Assembly (NCBI RefSeq): GCF_030997045.1
Contig: NZ_CP116899.1
Span: 4,674,001 to 4,738,000, forward strand
Length of the DNA stretch: 64,000 bases
From: Microbulbifer sp. TB1203
GTDB lineage: Bacteria > Pseudomonadota > Gammaproteobacteria > Pseudomonadales > Cellvibrionaceae
Direction of reading: 5' to 3'
Shown in pieces: positions 1 through 9,358 of this stretch. The stretch's first letter is position 1; every line of letters begins with the position of its first letter. The translations under genes and the position numbers were made by a program. The notes beneath the pieces are model-generated. The model worked only from the letters and a program-made list of their open reading frames with translations. It made no database searches and was not told where the DNA came from.

Positions 1-22
1 TATAACAATAAAAGACGGTTCT

Positions 23-745
23 ATGGCTAATTATGTGCTTCTGAACAATGTGCAACATCAAAACCTGAAGGTGGTCGACCGCTACTCCAGCGAGCTGGGA
101 GATGGAAAGGCGGCGGTAATGACCTTTCCCACCGAGTTCTCCGACGTGCAGCGGGAATACCCCATACTGTTGAGTCGAGATCCACAAACCGGTGACTACC
201 AAGCTGTTGCTTTACTGGGTATTCAAAAAGACGAGAATCTTTTTCTCTGTGATACAGGCAATGGTTGGAGTGCCTCCTATATCCCCGCTGTTGTGACGAG
301 GGGGCCGTTTATCGTCGGTCTACAGGAGCAGGAGGATGAGGCGGAAGGTGCGCCGATGATCTATGTGGATCTGGGCAGCCCAAAGGTGAGTGAAACCGAG
401 GGTGAGCCGCTGTTCCGGCAGTTTGGAGGAAACAGTCCCTATCTTGAGTATATTTCAGAAGTCCTGCGCACCATTCACCAGGGAGCGGAGGTTGGCAAGG
501 CCATGTTCCACGCTTTCGACCAGCTTGAGCTGATCGAACCGATAACCATCAATATTGATCTGAAAAATGGCGACAAACACCAACTGAGCGGCTATTACAC
601 AATCAGTGAGGAAAAGCTGGCAAACCTGAGCGGCGACTCTTTGAGGTCGCTGAACCTGTCGGGTTATTTACAGGGGGCTTTCCTGATCCTGGCTTCCCTG
701 TCAAATATCAAAAAGCTGATTGATATGAAGAACGCGCGCTTATAA
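23..745 (+). CDS. SapC family protein
   Basis: This 240-residue protein matches the SapC family (PF07277), named after a Campylobacter S-layer gene region but of unknown biochemical role in proteobacteria. I recognise the family from its overall pattern: an N-terminal VLLNNVQHQNLKV segment, a PILLSRDPQTGDYQAVALLG stretch near residue 50, and a C-terminal LSGYLQGAFLILASLSNIKKL end. No signal peptide or membrane segment is visible, so it is probably cytoplasmic. It is followed 39 bp later by a JmjC/cupin protein and then by a tryptophan-halogenase-like flavoprotein, all on the same strand. This order is common downstream of TonB-dependent receptors of the Caulobacter type, so a receptor may lie just upstream of the window. 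The ATG at 23 is the first start and the upstream region is cut by the window edge. Confidence 0.88.
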   Translation: MANYVLLNNVQHQNLKVVDRYSSELGDGKAAVMTFPTEFSDVQREYPILLSRDPQTGDYQAVALLGIQKDENLFLCDTGNGWSASYIPAVVTRGPFIVGLQEQEDEAEGAPMIYVDLGSPKVSETEGEPLFRQFGGNSPYLEYISEVLRTIHQGAEVGKAMFHAFDQLELIEPITINIDLKNGDKHQLSGYYTISEEKLANLSGDSLRSLNLSGYLQGAFLILASLSNIKKLIDMKNARL

Positions 746-784
746 TGTGGGAAGAGCGGCAGTTGTCAGTAGTGAGTTTTCAGC

Positions 785-1819
785 ATGACCGGGATAACAA
801 AGCAGACTAAAACGATTCAAAATTGCGCGCCGGGTGAAATTCCGGAAGAAATACTTTGTTCTGCTGAACCTGTCGTTATCAAAGGATTGGTGAAAGACTG
901 GAAACTGGTTGGAGAAGCCGGGAAATCTTCATATGCTGCGGTGGAATACCTGAAGTCGTACTATAACGGGAAGCCAGCGCTGATCAACGTTGGTCACCCA
1001 GGAATTGATGGCAGGTATTTTTATAATGATGACCTGAAATCCCTGAACTATGACACCGTCAAAGCGCAAATCGATGAAGCCCTTTCCTTGATCCTCAAGG
1101 CCGAAAAAGATCCGGGGCGGCCCTCTTATTATATTTCCTCGACATCCATTGACAGTCACTTCCCCGGGCTCCGGGAAGAGAACGATCTGGAGATACCCAG
1201 AAAAGAGAGACCATATCCGGTATCTCCTCCCCAGATGAAAATATGGATCGGGACCCGCTCTATCGCCACCTGTCACTATGACGCCCTGGACAATATCGCC
1301 TGCTGCATCGCTGGGCGCAGACGTTTTACCCTGTTTCCCCCCAGCCAGATAAAGAACCTGTATTTTGGACCCCTGGACCTGACACCAGGCGGCCAGGCCA
1401 TCAGCATTGTGGATTTCGATAACCCGGACTTTGAAAAGTATCCCCGCTTTCGCGATGCCCTGGCGGTGGGGCAGGTGGCCGATCTCGAGCCGGGCGATGC
1501 GGTCTATATCCCCAGTATGTGGATGCACCATGTGGAGAGTTTCAGCTCTTTTAACGTGCTGGTGAACTACTGGTGGGATGACGCTCCCATGTACACCGGC
1601 TCCGGTATGAATGCGCTGTACCACGGGATTCTAAGCCTGCGCGACAAGCCCGAGCACGAAAAAGAGGGTTGGAAGCAGTTGTTTGACTACTATGTTTTCG
1701 GCCCGTCCGAGCTGGCGGGAGAGCACCTCCCCGAGCATGCGCGAGGGGTGCTGGGAGAATTGGATGAAATCAAATCCAGACAGTTGCGGGCAATGCTGCT
1801 GCAAAAACTGAATAGATAA
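785..1819 (+). CDS. Cupin-like / JmjC-type Fe(II) dioxygenase-fold protein
   Basis: A 344-residue protein of the cupin_8/JmjC superfamily, usually Fe(II)- and 2-oxoglutarate-dependent hydroxylases. The metal-binding HxD is visible as THCHYDALDN-like sequence with His164 and Asp166, and the distal histidine is in MWMHHVESF (His248/249). An ending NYWW pattern just after the second histidine is typical of this subgroup. There is no signal peptide. It sits between a SapC-like gene (39 bp upstream) and a tryptophan-halogenase-like gene (31 bp downstream) and is probably co-transcribed with them. The substrate is unknown; the family is recurrent in TonB-receptor-linked carbohydrate loci. The HxD reading is seen in the sequence, hydroxylase activity is inferred. 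Confidence 0.85.
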   Translation: MTGITKQTKTIQNCAPGEIPEEILCSAEPVVIKGLVKDWKLVGEAGKSSYAAVEYLKSYYNGKPALINVGHPGIDGRYFYNDDLKSLNYDTVKAQIDEALSLILKAEKDPGRPSYYISSTSIDSHFPGLREENDLEIPRKERPYPVSPPQMKIWIGTRSIATCHYDALDNIACCIAGRRRFTLFPPSQIKNLYFGPLDLTPGGQAISIVDFDNPDFEKYPRFRDALAVGQVADLEPGDAVYIPSMWMHHVESFSSFNVLVNYWWDDAPMYTGSGMNALYHGILSLRDKPEHEKEGWKQLFDYYVFGPSELAGEHLPEHARGVLGELDEIKSRQLRAMLLQKLNR

Positions 1820-1850
1820 AGGCTTCTGGCTGTTACCACTCGGACGAGAA

Positions 1851-3371
1851 ATGAATACAAAGACAGATAATAAATTGCAGGGCAGGATATCCAGAGTGGT
1901 GATAGCCGGGGGTGGCACCGCAGGCTGGATAGCCGCAGCAGCCCTATCGAAAAAGCTGGGCGAATTGCTGGATATCACGCTGGTTGAGTCCGAGCAGATT
2001 GGCACTGTAGGCGTGGGGGAAGCCACCATTCCGCCCCTGAGAACCTTCCACCGACTGCTGGGCATCGACGAACAGGATTTCATGCGGGCCACCCAGGCCA
2101 CCGCCAAACTGGGTATCGCTTTTGAAAACTGGGGCCGGCAAGGCGATCGTTATATCCACTCGTTCGGGAGAATCGGAACCAGCGCCTGGCTGTGCGACTT
2201 TCACCACTTCTGGCTGCGTGGCCGGGAAATGGGTTTTGATGCCGAACTGGGAGACTTCTGTTTCGAGTTGCAGGCGGCGGAAGCGGGAAAGTTCGCAACT
2301 TCGCCCAAGTCGGAGATCAATTTTGCCTATCATCTGAATGCGGGACGCTACGCGAAATTCCTGCGTCGCTTCAGCGAGGGCCTCGGGGTCAGACGCGTCG
2401 AGGGAAAAATCCGCGAGGTCAGACAAAACGCCGACTCTGGTTTTATCGAATCGCTGTTGCTGGAGGACGGCCAGGTAGTCGAAGGAGACCTGTTTATCGA
2501 CTGCACCGGTTTTCGCGGCTTGTTGATCGAGCAGACCCTGAAAACCGGCTACGAGGACTGGTCCCATTGGTTGCCCTGTGACAGCGCCGTGCCGGTACAG
2601 ACAGAAGCGAAGGGGCCGGCGCTGCCCTACACCCGTTCCATCGCCCGCGAGTCCGGATGGCAATGGCGCATACCGTTGCAACAGCGGGTGGGTAACGGGC
2701 TGGTCTATTGCAGCCGCTATCAGTCCGATGACGAGGCGACAGCGCAGTTGCTGGAAAACATCGACGGCGAGGCGATCACCGAGCCTCGGGTGATCCGATT
2801 CAAAACCGGAAGGCGCCGCAAGGTCTGGAATAAAAACTGTGTAGCTTTGGGCCTGGCCAGCGGTTTTTTGGAGCCGCTGGAGTCCACCAGCATCCACCTG
2901 ATTGTCACCGGGGCAACGCGGCTGATGCAGCTGTTTCCTTTCGACGGCATAACCCGCTCACTGGTCGATGAGTACAACGAACTCTCCCGGGATGAACTGG
3001 AGAAAATCCGCGATTTTATCGTGCTCCACTACCATGTGACCCAGCGGGAGGACAGCCCCTTCTGGCACTATTGCAAAAACATGCAAATCCCCGAATCCCT
3101 GGACCATCGCATTCGCCTGTTCCAGGAGAGAGCTCATGCCTTTCAGGCGGACAGCGAACTGTTCCGCGTGGACTCTTGGGTCCAGGTGATGCTCGGACAA
3201 GGCCTGATGCCAGAAAGCTACCACCCGCTTCCCCGGCTGATGGCCGAGGGGGAAATGCGCCGGCTGCAGAGCGGCATCAGCTCGGCCATTGCCAGGGCGG
3301 TATCTTCTCTGCCCGACCACCAGGACTTTATCGACCGCTATTGCAAGGCGGACGGCCGCGAGGAACTCTAG
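1851..3371 (+). CDS. Tryptophan halogenase family FAD-dependent protein
   Basis: A 506-residue flavoprotein of the tryptophan 7-halogenase family (PF04820). The N-terminal dinucleotide-binding motif GGGTAGW is at about residues 22-28. The WxWxIP motif is present as WQWRIP near Trp270/Trp272, which in studied halogenases separates them from monooxygenases. Lys86, in TAKLGIAFENW, aligns with the catalytic lysine that carries the chloramine-type intermediate in PrnA-like enzymes. It is the third gene of a SapC-JmjC-halogenase series. Members of this carbohydrate-locus branch have no established substrate; free tryptophan need not be the target. A second homologue lies at 34253-35755 inside the xyloglucan locus. 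Confidence 0.88.
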   Translation: MNTKTDNKLQGRISRVVIAGGGTAGWIAAAALSKKLGELLDITLVESEQIGTVGVGEATIPPLRTFHRLLGIDEQDFMRATQATAKLGIAFENWGRQGDRYIHSFGRIGTSAWLCDFHHFWLRGREMGFDAELGDFCFELQAAEAGKFATSPKSEINFAYHLNAGRYAKFLRRFSEGLGVRRVEGKIREVRQNADSGFIESLLLEDGQVVEGDLFIDCTGFRGLLIEQTLKTGYEDWSHWLPCDSAVPVQTEAKGPALPYTRSIARESGWQWRIPLQQRVGNGLVYCSRYQSDDEATAQLLENIDGEAITEPRVIRFKTGRRRKVWNKNCVALGLASGFLEPLESTSIHLIVTGATRLMQLFPFDGITRSLVDEYNELSRDELEKIRDFIVLHYHVTQREDSPFWHYCKNMQIPESLDHRIRLFQERAHAFQADSELFRVDSWVQVMLGQGLMPESYHPLPRLMAEGEMRRLQSGISSAIARAVSSLPDHQDFIDRYCKADGREEL

Positions 3372-3414
3372 AAACTATTCCATAGACATAGCGGGTCGGG
3401 GTGGTCGCGGGACC

Positions 3415-3748
3415 GTTGCGCTCAGAGTGCCATTGCGCAGGAATCGATCACATTGCGGGTGGGCGGCAGCGACGTGCAGAGCTGGACACTGACCACCGGT
3501 ATGCAGGACTACACCGCCACACAGCGCTGAGCGGCGATGTCCTGGTGGCCTTTACCAATGACAACGGCGACCGCGACGTGCAGGTCGACTATGTGGAGGT
3601 CAATGGTCAGGCCCGCCAGGCCGAGGACCAGAGCGAGAATACCGGTGCCTGGGACGGCTCCTGCGGTGGGGGTTTGTTCAGCGAGTGGCTGCACTGCAAC
3701 GGCCATATAAACTTTGGCCCCGTCTCCGGCGTTTCGAGCGGTATGTAA
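3415..3748 (+). pseudogene. Decayed carbohydrate-binding module fragment (CBM36/60-like) with frameshift
   Basis: Two reading frames together encode the end of a secreted plant-cell-wall enzyme. The first part (to the TGA at 3528-3530) reads SITLRVGGSDVQSW followed by TLTTGMQDYTA. The second part, from about 3527 in the next frame, reads LSGDVLVAFTNDNGDRDVQV and goes on to a QAEDQS, SCGGG and SEWLHCNG stretch that ends at TAA 3746. This pattern is typical of the calcium-dependent xylan-binding modules found at the ends of Cellvibrio-type xylanases and esterases. The frames would join if one base had been lost near 3522-3527. No catalytic domain and no start codon remain, so this is a relic left by deletion or recombination next to the halogenase gene. 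The exact CBM family is uncertain. Confidence 0.7.
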
Positions 3749-3834
3749 AGCTGGGGCAATTGGCGACTGCGCTTTATTGTTGCGGCTGAATCAGTTATAC
3801 AGGGCTGATATAAGACCTGCAGGCCAGTGACACA

Positions 3835-4959
3835 GTGAAACAGAAGCAGACCCGCCGCCAACGCAACAACCACCGCAACAACAAGATGCCCACTATCAGC
3901 GACGTCGCTCGCCGCGCCGGGGTATCGCCGATGACGGTGTCCAGGGTGATCAATGGCGAGAGCAATGTGCGGGCCAGCACTCGCGAGGTCGTGAACGCCG
4001 CTATCGACGAACTCGGGTACACGCCCAACCGGGCGGCGCGCAGCCTGGCGGGTGCGAACCAGATCAATATCGGCCTGCTCTACAGCAACCCCAGTGCCGC
4101 CTATCTCAGCGAGTTCCTGGTGGGCGGCCTGGAACAGGCCAGCCGCCACAATGTCCAGTTAAGTGTTGAAAAATGCGACGTGGAACTGGACGCGGAAGAG
4201 GTGGCCTATCGGCTGGTATCTCGCGGTGTGGAGGGCATACTGCTGCCGCCCCCGTTGTCCGACTCGCCGCAGGTACTGGACGCGCTGGAGTCCAGCGACA
4301 CGCCGGCGGTGGCGATCGCCAGCGGTGAGTTGCAGAAGAAGAATGTCTCGGCGGTGAGCATCGATGATTACCGGGCCGCCCACGCCATGACCCGGCACTT
4401 GATTTCCCTGGGCCACCAGCGGATTGGCTTTATTGTCGGTGACACCAATCAGGTGGCCAGTGAGCGGCGCCTCAGTGGCTATCGGGATGCCCTGCATGAA
4501 GCGGGACTGCCGGCTCCCAAGGAACTGGTCGCCCAGGGCCTGTTCACCTACCGCTCCGGCCTGGACGCCGCCGAGCAATTGCTCGGGCTCGAGACCATCC
4601 CCACGGCCATTTTCGCCAGCAATGACGATATGGCCGCCGCCACCGTTGCCGTGGCCCATCGCTGCGGGCTGGACGTGCCCGGCGACCTCTCTGTGTGCGG
4701 CTTCGACGACACCGCCCTGGCCACTACCATCTGGCCGGAGCTCACCACTATCCACCAGCCGATTATCGAAATGTCCCGCGCCGCGGTGGACCTGCTGATC
4801 AAGAAGATACGCGCCCGACGCGCCGGCGCCGAGAATGAGTGCCGCCACCTGTTGCTGGATTTCACCCTGGTGCGCCGGCAATCGGACGCCCCGCCCCGGC
4901 GGCGGCCGCCGATTACCGTGGTGAAAACCTCCGGGGAAAAACAGACCTCCAAAAGTTGA
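3835..4959 (+). CDS. LacI family transcriptional regulator
   Basis: A LacI/GalR repressor with an N-terminal helix-turn-helix (TISDVARRAGVSPMTVSRVI, starting near residue 19 of the longest form) and a periplasmic-binding-protein-like ligand domain. The C-terminal part carries the usual VCGFDDTALATTIWPELTTI pattern. The GTG at 3835 gives 374 residues with a basic, Gln/Asn-rich leader; the ATG at 3886 would start directly before the HTH and is an equally credible start, since neither has a convincing Shine-Dalgarno. It stands alone, with decayed CBM sequence upstream and a converging broken SDR gene downstream, so its target cannot be read from context. It may control the xyloglucan locus, where LacI-type operators lie near 46.7 kb. 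Confidence 0.9.
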   Translation: MKQKQTRRQRNNHRNNKMPTISDVARRAGVSPMTVSRVINGESNVRASTREVVNAAIDELGYTPNRAARSLAGANQINIGLLYSNPSAAYLSEFLVGGLEQASRHNVQLSVEKCDVELDAEEVAYRLVSRGVEGILLPPPLSDSPQVLDALESSDTPAVAIASGELQKKNVSAVSIDDYRAAHAMTRHLISLGHQRIGFIVGDTNQVASERRLSGYRDALHEAGLPAPKELVAQGLFTYRSGLDAAEQLLGLETIPTAIFASNDDMAAATVAVAHRCGLDVPGDLSVCGFDDTALATTIWPELTTIHQPIIEMSRAAVDLLIKKIRARRAGAENECRHLLLDFTLVRRQSDAPPRRRPPITVVKTSGEKQTSKS

Positions 4960-4974
4960 GGATGCGGGGCAAAC

Positions 4975-5847
4975 TCAGGTTTCCATAAAGCCGCCGCCGT
5001 TGGGATGGATCACCTGCCCCGTGAGATAGGACCCATCCTCGCTGGCCAGGAATACAAAGCAGGTGGCCACCTCGCATGGCTGTCCGGCGCGCCCCATCGG
5101 CGTGTCGCCACCGAAGTCCTCGACTTCACTGGGTGAGAAAGTAGCCGGAATCAGCGGTGTCCAGATAGGGCCCGGTGCAACGCCGTTGACCCTGATTCCC
5201 CTGCCGGCGAGGGATTTGGCCAGTGAGCGGGTGAAGCTGGTGATCGCACCCTTGGTGCTGGAGTAGTCGATCAGGTGATCGCTGCCGCGATAGGCGGTTA
5301 CCGAGGTGGTATTCAGGATAACCCCGTCATCCGGCAGTTGTTCCAGCGCCGCCTTGGTGAAATAGAAAAAATTAAAGAGATTTGTAGCGTAGGTGTCCTG
5401 TAGCTGCTGCGCGGATATTCCTCTGATATCCTCGGTCGGATGTTGTTGCGCCGCATTATTGACCAGTATGTCCAGTCGGCCGAACTTATCGGTGGTGCGC
5501 TTTACGCTGTCGCGGCAGAAATCCTCGTCGCGGATATCGCCGGCAAGCAGCAGACATTCCTGTCCCTCCTGCTCCACCAGTTGCCTGGTCTCTTTCGCAT
5601 CCTCATCTTCATTCAGGTAAACGATGGCGATATCCGCTCCCTCACGCGCGAAGTGCACCGCCGTTGCGCGGCCTATACCGCTGTCGCCACCGGTAATCAG
5701 GGCCACTTTGCCCTATAGCTTGTCACTGCCGCGGTAGTTGTCGCGGATAAACACCGGGCGCGGTTTCATGACGCTTTCCCGGCCGGGCTGTTTTTCCTGG
5801 CTTTGCGGTGGTCTCTGTCGCTGCTGTTTGTGGAAATCCCCGGACAT
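4975..5847 (-). pseudogene. SDR family oxidoreductase (YhdF/YhxD-like) interrupted by an in-frame amber codon
   Basis: The full gene starts at the ATG complementary to 5845-5847, preceded by a strong AGGAGGG ribosome-binding site. It encodes a Gln-rich N-terminus and then KPRPVFIRDNYRGSDKL, the leader typical of general-stress SDRs of about 290 residues. The next codon (5713-5715) is TAG instead of an expected Gln or Arg codon, after which the same frame continues GKVALITGGDSGIG and stays open to 4975. The Rossmann motif GGDSGIG, NNAA and the catalytic YSSTK are all intact. A CAG-to-TAG change would explain it. The 243-residue downstream part could start only at a GTG (5704-5706) with no ribosome-binding site. 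It is either a recent nonsense mutation, a sequencing error, or a readthrough case. Confidence 0.8.
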
Positions 5848-5904
5848 GCGCCCTCCTGTTCGCGTAATGGCAATGCCGGATCAGCTGGAATCGAGGAAAG
5901 CAGG

Positions 5905-5928
5905 GGTTCCCCCGTTTCCGGGGGAACC
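5905..5928. other. Perfect 10-bp stem-loop between SDR and PRC-barrel genes
   Basis: GGTTCCCCCG and its exact complement are separated by a TTTC loop. There is no clear T-tract on either side, so it is a weak candidate terminator for the PRC-barrel gene (whose stop is ten bases away) or a small repeat. Confidence 0.4.
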
Positions 5929-5937
5929 TGGCACTGC

Positions 5938-6300
5938 TTAGTGGCGGCGCGAAGCCCCTTCGGAGATGCCGTACTGCTGGTAAATATTTCTGCGGAACTT
6001 GGGATCTGCCATGTCCGGCCAATGGTCCTTATCAAAGCCTTCAGCTTTTTTCAGCTGCTCTTTGTCTACATTGAGGATAAAACACTCATCTGCGGTATCC
6101 ACCCGCATGGCTTCCGGGGGTATGGCAAACAGGTCATCACCCATACCCATGATGCCGCCAAAAGACAGAACATAATAGGCGACGTTGTGGGTTTCCGTGT
6201 CGATCATGATCTCTTTGATTTTTCCAAGGTCTTCGCCCTGGCGGTTCTTTACCTGGTCTCCCTCAAGAGAGGAAGCCGAGAGCAGTGTATGATTAGCCAT
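5938..6300 (-). CDS. PRC-barrel domain protein
   Basis: A 120-residue protein with a PRC-barrel fold, as in the H subunit of photosynthetic reaction centres and many stress-related proteins. Visible signature: LSASSLEGDQVKNRQGEDLG then KIKEIMIDTETHNVAYYVLS and a FAIPPEAMRVD stretch. I start it at ATG 6298-6300 (MANHTLL) because the conserved domain begins there; an upstream ATG at 6355-6357 would add 19 poorly conserved residues. No signal peptide. It lies upstream of the broken SDR in the same direction. Such genes often appear with general-stress SDRs; the function here is unknown. Confidence 0.8.
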   Translation of the reverse strand: MANHTLLSASSLEGDQVKNRQGEDLGKIKEIMIDTETHNVAYYVLSFGGIMGMGDDLFAIPPEAMRVDTADECFILNVDKEQLKKAEGFDKDHWPDMADPKFRRNIYQQYGISEGASRRH

Positions 6301-6357
6301 GATGAAATTTCCGTAAATTAGGTTAACTGGGAAAGTTTTGGGGTGCTTGTAATGCAT

Positions 6358-7275
6358 TCTCCCGCAATCAGTTTAGAGGGGATGGCCGATTTAGCCTTTC
6401 TTTGGAATCAGTTTTCCGCCATTTCCTTCTGTCATTTGGAAAATATCGAGACAAGAAAAGAACGACAGGCAAAACCCAAATCGAAAAATAGATTAAATGA
6501 GTCAGTGGACATCTTGCAGGGTTCCACCCGGAAGGTCTTTTTCTCGAAACTGAACATTCTCCGCATCTTTCGGAATCTTGACTATCTGGTGGAATCTGGA
6601 CGCGCGCTCTTCCACTTCGTAGTCATACTAATAAGGCGGGAGGGAGGGATACCCTCTGCCGGGGCCGTATGAGGCAGGGATGCCGATTACGAGCGTACAG
6701 GGATGTATTTAAGGGGGGCGCCCAGCCCGTGTCCCGGGAGAGGGGTATCCTTTCCTTCCGACCCGGTAGTAAGTGCCACATTGCGCAAGTCTGTTTTGTT
6801 GTCAATATCATCATAGATGTTTCTGTCTTCCGATATGATGTTTCCTTGACAAATCGTTAAAAGATTTATAGGCCATTGCGAATAGTAGAGGAGTCATTTA
6901 TCGGCATCACCCATCTCCGCTTACACTGTAGCGGGATACATTTGAGGGGGCAGGACCCCCGATCGAATGAGGTAGACAACGCCGCCAATAGCGGTCTCGA
7001 GGTGCTGTGGGTACCGGGCACATGCTGTCTTTAGCGCCGGACTGGCCGAAATGTATGCTCCGCCGGGATTCAGGTACTCCCGGGACTGCCCGGTTGGCGT
7101 GTCGTTTCCCTCATGCGGGAGGGGTAGCCCAACAGACGCCGGTGGCTGTTTCCGCCGGGTGATACCGGTTTCGTTCCTTCCAGGCGGACAGCCTGATACA
7201 AATTGGTTATCCTAGGCGGTTGGATGCCGTTGCCTGTGGACAGGCGCTTGGCAGCAATAATAAGGATACGTATTG
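6358..7275. other. Gene-poor interval with a degenerate inverted repeat
   Basis: About 900 bases with no convincing gene on either strand. Short open frames present here have no ribosome-binding site and no recognisable protein pattern. From about 6634 to 6764 there is an imperfect inverted repeat (left part GGGATACCCTC, right part GAGGGGTATCC) around a GC-rich core of the dispersed-intergenic-repeat type. A TTGACA hexamer at 6846-6851 followed by an A/T-rich stretch could be a promoter for the downstream peptidase. Confidence 0.5.
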
Positions 7276-9249
7276 ATGACCAATTCCATATTGCGACCAC
7301 TGAAAATTGCCGTGGTCTTTCTATTGAGCTTTTGCTGGTATCTCCCTTCCCATGCCGCCGAGCAGGCGGAACTTTCCGTGCACGAATACGGCGCACTACC
7401 CAATATCAGCATGATGAGCATTTCGCCGAGTGGCGATATGATCGCCTTCCGCAATACGGACGGTGAGCGCGATCTTGTCGTCGTTATCTCATTGAAAGAA
7501 AAAAAGCGCCTGGCGGCACTGGACGTCAGCGAGATCACCCCGCACCAACTGTATTTTGCCACTGAGGATGAATTGATTCTGGTGGTTTCCGAGGTGCGCC
7601 ACTTATTCGGCTACCGCGATGAGCTGGATTTGAGCACCGCCTACGCCTACAACCTGCGCCGGAATGAACTGCGTCAGTTGCTTACGCCTGGCGATGTGAT
7701 CTACCCGGGCCAGAGTGGGATGGGGCGCATCGTCGGCCTGTCCCCGGACCGAAAATACGTGTATATGCCCGCCTATGTGCCGGAAGACAGGCACGACCGG
7801 AATCCCGATATGGACCTGCTGCGGGTGGAGCTGGATTCTCCACGACGGCCAAAGGTGCATTTCAAGGGCAAGAACAGCTCCCTGGATTTCTTCGTGGACA
7901 GGCAGGGGGAGGTCATCGCTCACGAGATTTTCAGCAACCGCAAGAACAGGCACAGATTGCTGGCCAGGCAGGGCGACAAGTGGAAGGAAATCTACAGCCG
8001 GGACACGGAGGTGCCGGAAATTTCCATCGTGGGGATTTCCCCGGACAGGGAGTCCCTGGTGATACTGGGCAGCAACGCAGATACCGGCCGCGACGACTAC
8101 TTCACCCTGTCGCTGGTGGATGGCAAAATCCACAATGCCGGCTTCGGACGCCCGGATGCGGATATCGAGCAGGTCATCACCGGCCTCGACCGGGTCGTGT
8201 GGGGCGTGCGCTATTCCGGCTTCTCGCCCAGCTACAAGTTCTTCGACACGAAACTGGATCGGCGCATGGCGGAAATCCAGGCGATTTTCCCCGAGCAATC
8301 CGTGTGGCTGCGTGACTGGAGCAACGGCTGGGAAGACCTGATCGTCTATGTGGAGGGGTCCAGCTTTTCCGGCAACTATTACAAATTCAGCAGGGATGCG
8401 GAGCCAGCGCAACTGGCTGCGGCGCGCCCGCAGATCGCCGAGGCGAATATCCACCCCATCGGCAAGGTCACCTTCCGCGCCCGCGACGGCCTGCAGATCC
8501 CCACCCTGCTGACCATTCCGCGGGACAAGCTGGGCAACATGAAAAACCTGCCCGCGGTGATGATGCCCCACGGCGGCCCGGGGGCTTACGACCATATCGG
8601 TTTCGACTGGATGGCACAGGCGCTGGCGAACCGCGGCTACCTGGTGATACAGCCGCAGTTCCGCGGTTCCCGTGGCTTCGGCCAGGCGCACTACAAGGCG
8701 GGCCAGGGCGAGTGGGGGCGCAAGATGCAGGATGACGTCACCGACGCGGTGCATTTCCTCGCGGAAAAGGGCATCGTCGACCCCGCGCGGGTTTGCATCG
8801 CCGGCGCCAGTTACGGCGGCTACGCGGCCCTGGCCGGCGGCGCCTTCACACCGGAACTCTACCGTTGCGTGGTCTCCATCAACGGCGTGGCTGACCTGCG
8901 CGATATGCTCAAATACGAAGAGCGCGAGCACGGCAGCGACCACTGGGCGGTGGCCTTCTGGGAAAATGCCATCGCCAAGGGCGAAACCTCCAAAGAGAAC
9001 CTGAATGACATGTCGCCGGCGCAACACGCGGAAAACTTTCGCGCACCGGTGCTGTTGATCCACGGCGAATACGACAAGACGGTGGCCATCAAACAGTCGA
9101 AAACCATGTACAAAAAGCTCAAGCGCGCGAAGAAGCCGGTAGAGTTCATCAAACTGGACGACGAAAACCACCACCTGTTGCAAGGGGAGACTCGCCTGAA
9201 GGCAATGGAGGCCATGGTGGCGTTTGTGGATGAGCACCTTCAGCAATAG
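7276..9249 (+). CDS. S9 family peptidase (prolyl oligopeptidase / acylaminoacyl type), exported
   Basis: A 657-residue serine peptidase. The N-terminus (MTNSILRPLKIAVVFLLSFC, with an AxA-like site near SHAAEQ) is a signal peptide, so it acts in the periplasm or outside. A beta-propeller-like region fills the first 400 residues, followed by an alpha/beta-hydrolase domain. The triad is visible: Ser in GASYGGYAAL, Asp in HGEYDKTV, His in ENHHLL. The ATG at 7276 follows TAAGGA at a 9-base distance; a TTG three bases earlier is less likely. It stands alone between two gene-poor stretches. Such enzymes cut oligopeptides, often in peptide scavenging; no link to the sugar genes is evident. Confidence 0.9.
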   Translation: MTNSILRPLKIAVVFLLSFCWYLPSHAAEQAELSVHEYGALPNISMMSISPSGDMIAFRNTDGERDLVVVISLKEKKRLAALDVSEITPHQLYFATEDELILVVSEVRHLFGYRDELDLSTAYAYNLRRNELRQLLTPGDVIYPGQSGMGRIVGLSPDRKYVYMPAYVPEDRHDRNPDMDLLRVELDSPRRPKVHFKGKNSSLDFFVDRQGEVIAHEIFSNRKNRHRLLARQGDKWKEIYSRDTEVPEISIVGISPDRESLVILGSNADTGRDDYFTLSLVDGKIHNAGFGRPDADIEQVITGLDRVVWGVRYSGFSPSYKFFDTKLDRRMAEIQAIFPEQSVWLRDWSNGWEDLIVYVEGSSFSGNYYKFSRDAEPAQLAAARPQIAEANIHPIGKVTFRARDGLQIPTLLTIPRDKLGNMKNLPAVMMPHGGPGAYDHIGFDWMAQALANRGYLVIQPQFRGSRGFGQAHYKAGQGEWGRKMQDDVTDAVHFLAEKGIVDPARVCIAGASYGGYAALAGGAFTPELYRCVVSINGVADLRDMLKYEEREHGSDHWAVAFWENAIAKGETSKENLNDMSPAQHAENFRAPVLLIHGEYDKTVAIKQSKTMYKKLKRAKKPVEFIKLDDENHHLLQGETRLKAMEAMVAFVDEHLQQ

Positions 9250-9358
9250 CCTGCACCAAGTGGCGTGCGGCTGTCTGGCTGCCGCTGGAGCGTTCCGGGG
9301 CTACTTTAGGATGTCGGGCACCGCGACGCCGCCAGCGGGAGCGGTGGTGCCCCCGCTT

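Noticed and set aside
1851..3371. Halogenase genes as sign of an antibiotic or pigment biosynthetic cluster
   Set aside because: No NRPS, PKS, tailoring or resistance genes lie nearby; the context is glycan use with SapC and cupin proteins.
6343..6860. Two overlapping small open frames in the long gap after the PRC-barrel gene
   Set aside because: No ribosome-binding site, odd composition, and the second lies inside an inverted repeat.
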